Source: Patescibacteria group bacterium UBA6102 (GTDB lineage: Bacteria > Patescibacteriota > Minisyncoccia > Minisyncoccales > UBA5738). Taken from it: a DNA stretch of 6,190 nt. Positions within the stretch are counted from its first letter, which is position 1, and each line of letters begins with the position of its first letter. Positions 1-4,523 of this stretch are shown piece after piece. Under the pieces are notes generated by a model, which searched no databases, was not told the origin of the DNA, and was given only the letters and a program-made list of their open reading frames with translations. Location: contig DIWQ01000059.1 in NCBI GenBank assembly GCA_002423555.1, forward strand, positions 1 to 6,190, read 5' to 3'. The position numbers and the translations under genes were made by a program.

Positions 1-2
1 GG

Positions 3-977
3 GTTGCCTATGAAAAAGGTAAAGACTATAGCGCGTTTCCCAAAAAAGAAAATTGTGCGGGTATCGCTTGCTCACCATGCGAAGACATTAACACAATCTA
101 TCAAAATAACTGCGCCTTGTGCGGTAATGGCACCTGTGAAATCGGCGAAACCGCCGACAACTGCACCAAAGACTGCGCTGGCGAGTCCGGCAAAATCACA
201 GTCGTCTGCGCCCCTGGAGGAGATTGTCGCACAAGGATTTGCTATATTGAAGGAGAAGGCGAGATCGGGATGACCGCCGGGCCGGGAAAACCTTGTTGTT
301 CCGGATTGACCGCGCAGGCAAGAATAACGACCTATCCGAACGGCACGCAAACCGTCACAGAAGGCTTTGTTTGCCGGAAACCTGTTGCGGCAAGTTGCAA
401 AAAAGAAGGAGAATTGTTCGGTTATTTGGAGGGCGAGTGTTGCGATGGTTTGCTGAAAGTTTATCCCGACGGCGCCAAGACCTATTCGGCCGGAGAAAGC
501 CAAAATTTTCAAGTCACTTGCAAGAAGTCGGCAAGTTATATCACGAACGCCCCGGATAAATGTGTCGCGGTCAACATTAAAGCTCTTGCAAACAACAAAT
601 ACGTGGCCGCAGAGAACGGCGGCGCCAGCCCGCTGATCGCCAACCGCGATACCGCCGGCCCGTGGGAATTGTTTTATATTTATCCGACAACAAATAGCGG
701 TATTAATATAAAATCCGCGATTAACGGCAAATATGTAATTGCAGAGAACGGCGGTAGCAGCCCGCTGATCGCCAACCGCGACGAGATTAATCCATGGGGA
801 AGATTCGTTCTTTCCCCGATTTTCAACACCAGTTATGTTGCAATCAAGGCCTCCGCAAATGATCGCCTTGTTACCGCTGAGAATGGCGGCGATAGCCCGC
901 TGATCGCCAACCGCGACGAGATTGCCTCATGGGAAAAATTCACCATCATCAAAGTATCCGATTGCCAGATCCAATGA
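3..977 (+). CDS. Partial cysteine-rich, probably exported protein with C-terminal fascin-like beta-trefoil (5' end outside window)
   Basis: The reading frame is open from the first codon in the window to TGA at 975-977, giving 324 visible residues. The TTG at 117 lies inside a cysteine-rich stretch and is not the start; the true start is upstream of the window. Visible order: an N-terminal cysteine-rich part (CAGIACSPC and following); one CGNGTCEIGETADNCTKDC module at residues 40-58; two CxxEGE...CCxGL modules (C80-C99 and C132-C147); then residues about 190-318 with three repeats of about 44-45 residues. Each repeat carries a version of K-(Y/L)-V-x-A-E-N-G-G-x-S-P-L-I-A-N-R-D followed by W-x-x-F. 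That is the signature of bacterial fascin-like beta-trefoils, which often bind carbohydrate. There are 20 visible cysteines and none inside the repeats; C187 and C321 flank the trefoil and could pair. Export is inferred from the cysteine content and from the signal-peptide-bearing neighbour that shares its modules. The ligand is unknown. Confidence 0.9.
   Translation, partial: VAYEKGKDYSAFPKKENCAGIACSPCEDINTIYQNNCALCGNGTCEIGETADNCTKDCAGESGKITVVCAPGGDCRTRICYIEGEGEIGMTAGPGKPCCSGLTAQARITTYPNGTQTVTEGFVCRKPVAASCKKEGELFGYLEGECCDGLLKVYPDGAKTYSAGESQNFQVTCKKSASYITNAPDKCVAVNIKALANNKYVAAENGGASPLIANRDTAGPWELFYIYPTTNSGINIKSAINGKYVIAENGGSSPLIANRDEINPWGRFVLSPIFNTSYVAIKASANDRLVTAENGGDSPLIANRDEIASWEKFTIIKVSDCQIQ
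570..959 (+). repeat. Three internal fascin-like (beta-trefoil) repeats
   Basis: Three successive units start near 570, 705 and 837. The core motif ENGGxSPLIANRD is encoded near 612-650, 744-782 and 879-917. A 23-nt stretch coding for SPLIANRD is identical in all three units (627-649, 759-781, 894-916). In units 2 and 3 the identity extends to 30 nt (759-788 and 894-923). The spacing is 132 and then 135 nt. Three repeats are the number expected for one complete beta-trefoil, so this is likely a single folded domain rather than an open array. Confidence 0.85.
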
Positions 978-1009
978 GCAATTTCAAAAAGGTCGAAAAC
1001 AAAATTCCC

Positions 1010-1044
1010 TGCGTATTGCCGATACAACAATCGGACAATACGTA
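1010..1044. repeat. Long hairpin downstream of the first gene
   Basis: The left arm 1012-1023 (CGTATTGCCGAT) is complementary to the right arm 1030-1042, which carries a single bulged A at 1035; the loop is ACAACA. A G-T pair and a T-A pair extend the stem to about 14 pairs (1010-1044). It begins 32 nt after the TGA of the first gene. No T-tract follows on the plus strand, so it is not a standard intrinsic terminator there. It may protect the 3' end of the mRNA, regulate the next gene, or be a repeat element. The pairing can be read directly; the role is unknown. Confidence 0.6.
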
Positions 1045-1048
1045 AGTG

Positions 1049-1080
1049 GCAATGTAATTAGCAATGTAATTAGCAACGTG
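1049..1080. repeat. 12-bp tandem repeat (two full copies plus a partial)
   Basis: GCAATGTAATTA occurs at 1049-1060 and again at 1061-1072, followed by a degenerate partial copy GCAACGTG at 1073-1080. It lies between the hairpin at 1010-1044 and the start of the next gene. The first copy, with the preceding G (GGCAAT, 1048-1053), could also pair with ATTGCC (1015-1020) in the left arm of that hairpin, so two competing folds are possible. Each copy contains TGTAAT, close to a -10 box, but I found no convincing -35 at the right distance. Confidence 0.65.
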
Positions 1081-1119
1081 AAGTTTTTAATCGCTAGTCA
1101 TCAACCATTAAAGTAAAAC

Positions 1120-2103
1120 ATGAACCTCAAAAGCAAAATCCTGTCCGCCGGGTTGGCGACAATTATTGCCGGCGGCACGATCTTTGGCGCGAATTGCGCT
1201 TTGGCGCAAACCGATGGCGCACAACAAACCGATCCCGCCATCGCGCAAATGGTGCAAATGATTGAAACGCTCAAACAGCAAATCCAGCAGATCATCGCGC
1301 TCATCGCCCAATTAAAACCCCAAGAAACCTGCGGCAACGGCGCCTGCCGTTTCGGCGAAACCGCGGCCACCTGCCCCGCAGACTGCGACACAACTACAAT
1401 CGTGTGTGCCAAAGAAGGTGAAACGATATCCCCGGGAAACAATCCGGAAGTGATTTATAAAGAATGTTGTTTCGGATTAACCCCTGCCAACGGTTCCCTT
1501 TGGAACGGTCAATGTGTAACCCCGCCCGGCGGTTTTCGGGTATGCGTAAAAAAAGATGACGGAATCTGCGCTACCGGCGAAAACAGCTGCAATTCTCCGG
1601 CGGATTGCGCTATATCAACAACCAACTGCGCCAAAGAAGGCGAAATTGCTTATTGGAACACCAGCGTCTCGAATGTTAATAGATGTTGCGGTGGATTAAG
1701 CGCGATACTTGATTGCGCCTCTTCGGCTAATTGCAGCAAATCGGCGAATTCAATTTGCACTTTTTGCGGCAACGGAACTTGCGGGACCGGCGAAAACTCA
1801 TATAACTGCCCCGCGGACTGCCAAAATACTACCAGCGGTGGAAATTGCAATTACAAGACCTATGCCGGCACCTGTCTCAAAACCGGCACAAGCGCAGATG
1901 GCATAAGTTATACATTCACGCCCTTTCAAACCCCGGATATTTCAGGCACTTTCTTAACTTCGGCAAGCCAAATAAATCCATATCGCGGCATCACCGATAC
2001 CTGGCAAATAGCCAATTTAACGCAAACATCCTGCGAATTAAAGGTTATTGCCAGCGGCACCTGCACTCCAATAATAATGCGGCTGGTTTTATCTTTTGAT
2101 TGA
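1120..2103 (+). CDS. Secreted cysteine-rich modular protein, function unknown
   Basis: A complete 327-residue protein, ATG to TGA. Residues 1-29 form a Sec signal peptide: K4/K6, a hydrophobic run from about 7 to 24, then a likely signal peptidase I site after ALA (A29|Q30). Residues about 39-66 are rich in Q, I and L with heptad-like spacing and probably form a short coiled coil. Then come a CGNGACRFGETAATCPADC module (71-89), a CAKEGE...CCFGL module (96-120), a degenerate DGICATGENSCNSPADC module (147-163), a second CAKEGE...CCGGL module (170-193), and CGNGTCGTGENSYNCPADC (216-234). Residues 243-327 form an unrecognised C-terminal domain with four cysteines and ending in hydrophobic strands. 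The mature part has 26 cysteines, an even number that fits extracellular disulfides. The CGNGxC modules, rich in D/E/N, could bind a metal ion, but this is not established. No Shine-Dalgarno is visible upstream of the ATG. It shares both module types with the gene before it, so the two are probably related in function, perhaps at the cell surface. Confidence 0.9.
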   Translation: MNLKSKILSAGLATIIAGGTIFGANCALAQTDGAQQTDPAIAQMVQMIETLKQQIQQIIALIAQLKPQETCGNGACRFGETAATCPADCDTTTIVCAKEGETISPGNNPEVIYKECCFGLTPANGSLWNGQCVTPPGGFRVCVKKDDGICATGENSCNSPADCAISTTNCAKEGEIAYWNTSVSNVNRCCGGLSAILDCASSANCSKSANSICTFCGNGTCGTGENSYNCPADCQNTTSGGNCNYKTYAGTCLKTGTSADGISYTFTPFQTPDISGTFLTSASQINPYRGITDTWQIANLTQTSCELKVIASGTCTPIIMRLVLSFD

Positions 2104-2130
2104 AATTCCGGTGTATTATAAATCAAAAAC

Positions 2131-2152
2131 TCGGCGCCAACGCCGGATTTTT
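2131..2152 (+). terminator. Intrinsic terminator after the secreted protein gene
   Basis: The stem CGGCG (2132-2136) pairs with CGCCG (2141-2145), with an additional T-G closing pair and a CCAA loop, and is followed by T5 at 2148-2152 after GA. It begins 28 nt after the TGA of the upstream gene. An outer inverted repeat, AAAACTC (2126-2132) and GAGTTTT (2157-2163), shares one base with the stem and may offer an alternative longer fold. The stem is short, so strength is uncertain, but its position between two functionally unrelated units fits. Confidence 0.6.
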
Positions 2153-2154
2153 GG

Positions 2155-2182
2155 TTGAGTTTTAAATAAATTTTGGTAGAGT
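2155..2182 (+). promoter_or_regulatory. Possible sigma70-type promoter for miaB-miaA
   Basis: TTGAGT (2155-2160) and TAGAGT (2177-2182) match four of six bases each at the -35 and -10 consensus, with a 16-nt spacer, downstream of the terminator stem and about 43 nt before the miaB ATG. A second -35-like TTGACT at 2189-2194 lacks a good -10 partner. In AT-rich DNA such matches arise by chance, so this is weak. Confidence 0.25.
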
Positions 2183-2218
2183 GAAAGATTGACTCTCGGA
2201 ATGATATTGTGATGGCAT

Positions 2219-2225
2219 AGGAAAT
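2219..2225 (+). promoter_or_regulatory. Short ribosome binding site for miaB
   Basis: AGGA at 2219-2222 lies only 3 nt before the ATG at 2226, closer than usual. It still supports this start, which is also where the conserved MiaB N-terminus (YFIQVFGCQMN) begins. Confidence 0.4.
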
Positions 2226-3557
2226 ATGAAATATTTTATTCAAGTCTTTGGCTGCCAGATGAACATTTCCGACGCCCAGCGCATCGCCGGACTTTTTGAA
2301 TCGCGGGGAATGAAAGAGGTCTCAACGGCGGAGGCGGCGGATGTTTTTGTGGCGGTAATGTGTTCGGTGCGGCAAATGGCCGCCGACCGCGTTTTCGGGT
2401 TGGAGCAAAAAATCAAGTCCGTCAAAAAGAAAAACAAAAAATTTATCGCGATTTTGAGCGGTTGCATCACGGAAAGCGACAAACCCCGTTTTGCCGAGAT
2501 TTTTGACCATATTTTAGACATTAAAACCCTTCCCCGGTGGCTAAAAATTTTACATCTGGCGCGCGGGAAGCCCCGCGAAGGTCTAACCTTCGCAAGGTCG
2601 CGAAGGTTAGACCTTCGCGACTATTTTGCCATTCCGCCCAAGCAAACTTCAAAATTCAGCGCGCTGGTACCGATTTCAAAAGGGTGCGACAATTATTGTT
2701 CGTATTGCGTGGTGCCCCACACGCGCGGCCCGCTGGCGGCCCGCCCGCCCGAAGATATTCTGGCCGAAATTGAATCGGCCGTAAAAAACGGCGCCAAAGA
2801 AGTTTGGCTGTTGGGGCAAAATGTCAACAATTATCATTGCCAAGGCGTTGATTTCGCCAAATTGTTGCGCGCGGCAAACGAAATTCCCGGCGATTTCTGG
2901 CTCCGCTTCACTTCGCCCCATCCCAAAGATTTTGACGATAACGCGGTCTTGGCAATGGCGCAATGCCAAAAAGTGACGCCCTATCTTAACTTGCCGGTGC
3001 AAAGCGGCGATAACCATATTTTGAAAGCGATGAAACGGCCTTACACGGCGGCACGGTATAAGGCGCTCGTCAAAAAAATCCGCGCCGCGTTTAAAAAACA
3101 CCGGCAGGGATTGGAAAGAGAAATCGCCATCTCCACAGACGTGATTGTCGGCTTTTGCGGCGAAACGGAAAAGCAATTTCAAAATACCGCCCGGATTTTC
3201 AAAGAAATAAAATATGATATGGCCTATATTTCCCGCTATTCCAAGCGCCCGGGCACTGCCGCGGCGCTTCTGGATGATAATGTAAGCGATCGGGAAAAGA
3301 AACGGCGCGAAGAAATTTTAAACGATATTGTAAAAATCACCGCGCTCGCCCATAATAAAAAATGGTGCGGCAAAACCGTTGATGTTTTGGTTGATCGCGT
3401 AAAAAACGGTTTTGGCTTCGGCAAAGACCGCCACTACAAAACCGTGAAATTCCGAATCGAAAAAAACGACATTAAGCCGGGTGACATCGTTAACGCCAAA
3501 ATAATCAAAGCGCAGTCATTCGGACTTATGGGCGCACTAGTTAAAAATGAAAAATAA
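2226..3557 (+). CDS. miaB: tRNA-2-methylthio-N6-dimethylallyladenosine synthase MiaB
   Basis: A 443-residue radical SAM methylthiotransferase that converts i6A37 to ms2i6A37 in tRNAs reading UNN codons. It uses two [4Fe-4S] clusters and S-adenosylmethionine and acts in the cytoplasm. The N-terminal methylthiotransferase domain (about 1-115) holds the three auxiliary-cluster cysteines C10 (FGCQMN), C46 and C80 (SGCITE). The radical SAM cluster is C154-x3-C158-x2-C161, in KGCDNYCSYCVVPHTRG. LLGQNVNNY and LRFTSPHP are typical of MiaB rather than RimO or MtaB. A TRAM RNA-binding domain closes the protein (about 376-440). Length is in the normal range (E. coli MiaB has 474). Two oddities: the usual N-T-C-S around the second cysteine is V-M-C-S, with the cysteine kept, and residues 117-131 are encoded by a perfect palindrome. 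It overlaps miaA, which makes its substrate, by 11 nt, so the two are surely one operon. Confidence 0.96.
   Translation: MKYFIQVFGCQMNISDAQRIAGLFESRGMKEVSTAEAADVFVAVMCSVRQMAADRVFGLEQKIKSVKKKNKKFIAILSGCITESDKPRFAEIFDHILDIKTLPRWLKILHLARGKPREGLTFARSRRLDLRDYFAIPPKQTSKFSALVPISKGCDNYCSYCVVPHTRGPLAARPPEDILAEIESAVKNGAKEVWLLGQNVNNYHCQGVDFAKLLRAANEIPGDFWLRFTSPHPKDFDDNAVLAMAQCQKVTPYLNLPVQSGDNHILKAMKRPYTAARYKALVKKIRAAFKKHRQGLEREIAISTDVIVGFCGETEKQFQNTARIFKEIKYDMAYISRYSKRPGTAAALLDDNVSDREKKRREEILNDIVKITALAHNKKWCGKTVDVLVDRVKNGFGFGKDRHYKTVKFRIEKNDIKPGDIVNAKIIKAQSFGLMGALVKNEK
2574..2619. repeat. 46-bp perfect palindrome inserted in frame in miaB
   Basis: The arms 2574-2593 and 2600-2619 are exact reverse complements over 20 nt, separated by AAGGTC. 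Each arm is itself a hairpin, GCGAAGGT-N3-ACCTTCGC. The element encodes roughly REGLTFARSRRLDLR (residues 117-131) in the variable linker between the N-terminal and radical SAM domains, and the reading frame stays intact. This resembles the behaviour of protein-tolerated palindromic repeats, such as Rickettsia palindromic elements, although no relation in sequence to those is claimed. Confidence 0.85.
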
Positions 3558-4437
3558 ACTGATTGTCATCGTCGGACCGAATGCTTCGGGAAAATCGGAA
3601 ATCGCCGTAATGATCGCTAAAAAATTCAACGGCGAAGTGGTTTCCGCCGATTCGCGCCAAGTCTATAAGGGAATGGACATCGGCTCGGGCAAAATCAAAA
3701 AATCGGAAATGAAGGGCGCTCCCCATCACCTTTTGGACGTTGCCAGCCCGAAGTCGGTCTTCACTGTCACTCGCTACCGCCAACTGGCATTGAAAGCCGT
3801 TGAAAAAATCCGGCGGGCCGGAAAAATTCCGATCTTGTGCGGCGGCACCGGTTTTTACATTCAGGCGGTGATTGACGGCATCACCATTCCGCAGGTCAAG
3901 CCGGATTGGAAATTGCGCCAGCGATTGGAAAAACTGCCGGCGAAAAAATTATATTCCATATTGCGCAAACTTGACCCGGCCCGCGCCAAAAGCATTGAAG
4001 CCAAAAATCCGCGGCGGCTCATCCGCGCCATTGAGATCGTCAAAACCACCGGCAAACCCGTGCCGGCGTTGAAAAAACAACCGCTTGATTATGAAATTTT
4101 GTTTCTGGGAATCAAAAAAAACGAAAAGGAATTAAAGCGGCTCATTGAACGGCGCGCCGACGTGCGAATCAGAAAAGGTATGGTCGCCGAAGTCAGAAAG
4201 CTCAAAAATTCCGGCCTGTCCTGGAATAAATTGGAATCTTTCGGACTGGAATATCGTGCGGTTTCGCAATTTTTGCAAAACAAAATCAACCGCCAAAAAA
4301 TGGTTGACACAATAAAAAAAGAGGATTGGCAATATGCCAAGCGGCAGATGACCTGGTTTGGGCGCGACAAAAGAGTTAACTGGATAAAAACCAAATCTCA
4401 AGCCGTTAAACTAGCCCAAAAATACCTCTCCAAATAA
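3547..4437 (+). CDS. miaA: tRNA dimethylallyltransferase MiaA
   Basis: A 296-residue enzyme that transfers the dimethylallyl group of DMAPP to N6 of A37 in tRNAs reading UNN codons, producing i6A37, the substrate of MiaB. The P-loop GPNASGKS is at 10-17. It is followed by SADSRQVYKGMDIGSGK (33-49), which includes the conserved catalytic-type Asp35, then APHHLLD (59-65), GGTGFY (100-105), the NPRRLIRAIEI segment, and the C-terminal WQYAKRQMTWFGRDKRVNW (261-279), matching the family's YAKRQ-TWFRRD signature. FGLEYR (232-237) stands where many bacteria have LGY(K/R)E. Length is close to E. coli MiaA (316). The ATG lies inside the end of miaB, with no clear Shine-Dalgarno, which suggests translational coupling. 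No isoprenoid genes are in the window, so the DMAPP source is not visible. Confidence 0.97.
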   Translation: MKNKLIVIVGPNASGKSEIAVMIAKKFNGEVVSADSRQVYKGMDIGSGKIKKSEMKGAPHHLLDVASPKSVFTVTRYRQLALKAVEKIRRAGKIPILCGGTGFYIQAVIDGITIPQVKPDWKLRQRLEKLPAKKLYSILRKLDPARAKSIEAKNPRRLIRAIEIVKTTGKPVPALKKQPLDYEILFLGIKKNEKELKRLIERRADVRIRKGMVAEVRKLKNSGLSWNKLESFGLEYRAVSQFLQNKINRQKMVDTIKKEDWQYAKRQMTWFGRDKRVNWIKTKSQAVKLAQKYLSK

Positions 4438-4440
4438 TTC

Positions 4441-4473
4441 AAAATTGGTCAAGGTGAAACCTTGACCAATTTT
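4441..4473. terminator. Bidirectional hairpin terminator after miaA
   Basis: A perfect 15-bp stem, AAAATTGGTCAAGGT (4441-4455) with ACCTTGACCAATTTT (4459-4473), has a 3-nt GAA loop and starts 3 nt after the miaA stop. The A-rich foot on one side and T-rich foot on the other mean it can work on either strand: for miaA on the plus strand, and as a second terminator for gatB on the minus strand. Its core AAGGT-N3-ACCTT is also found in the palindrome inside miaB. Confidence 0.8.
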
Positions 4474-4480
4474 ACGTATC

Positions 4481-4518
4481 AAAAAAAGTAGGGGCGCGGC
4501 TTTATGACCTGCCCCTAC
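4481..4518 (-). terminator. GTAGGGGC palindrome with T7 tail, terminator for gatB
   Basis: GTAGGGGC (4488-4495) pairs with GCCCCTAC (4511-4518) around a 15-nt, poorly paired centre. On the minus strand the stem is followed directly by seven T (the A-run at 4481-4487), six bases past the gatB stop. That is a good intrinsic terminator for gatB. GTAGGGGC-ended palindromes occur as dispersed elements in many bacterial genomes, so this could be a repeat element recruited as a terminator. Confidence 0.75.
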
Positions 4519-4523
4519 ACTCG

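Noticed and set aside
117..119. TTG as start of the fascin-like gene
   Set aside because: The frame stays open to the left edge of the window and the upstream residues are cysteine-rich in the same style; the TTG falls one residue before CGNGTC, inside a module region.
4..273. Small basic protein starting near the left edge on the plus strand
   Set aside because: It overlaps the cysteine-rich gene in another frame; its Ala/Pro/Lys/Thr-rich composition is what a frame shift of that sequence would give.
72..512. 146-residue reading frame on the minus strand opposite the first gene
   Set aside because: Antisense to conserved modules; no recognisable features.
1010..1044. attC-like integron site
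   Set aside because: The hairpin has an extrahelical base, but there is no GTTRRRY/RYYYAAC core, no integrase, and no gene cassette layout.
1053..1091. Promoter for the secreted protein gene
   Set aside because: TGTAAT and TTTAAT look like -10 boxes, but no -35 hexamer stands at 15-18 nt with more than four matches.
922..1116. 64-residue plus-strand frame covering the gap between the first two genes
   Set aside because: It starts within the trefoil code and its V-I-S-N repeats simply translate the 12-bp tandem repeat.
1180..1200. Lipobox in the signal peptide around C26
   Set aside because: The residues before the cysteine are G-A-N, with Asn at -1 and no Leu at -3, while a clean ALA|Q signal peptidase I site follows.
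2676..3182. 168-residue reading frame on the minus strand inside miaB
   Set aside because: It is antisense to the radical SAM core of miaB, which is fully conserved; no family features.
2226..3557. RimO or MtaB instead of MiaB
   Set aside because: CVVPHTRG, LLGQNVN and the overlap with miaA all point to MiaB.
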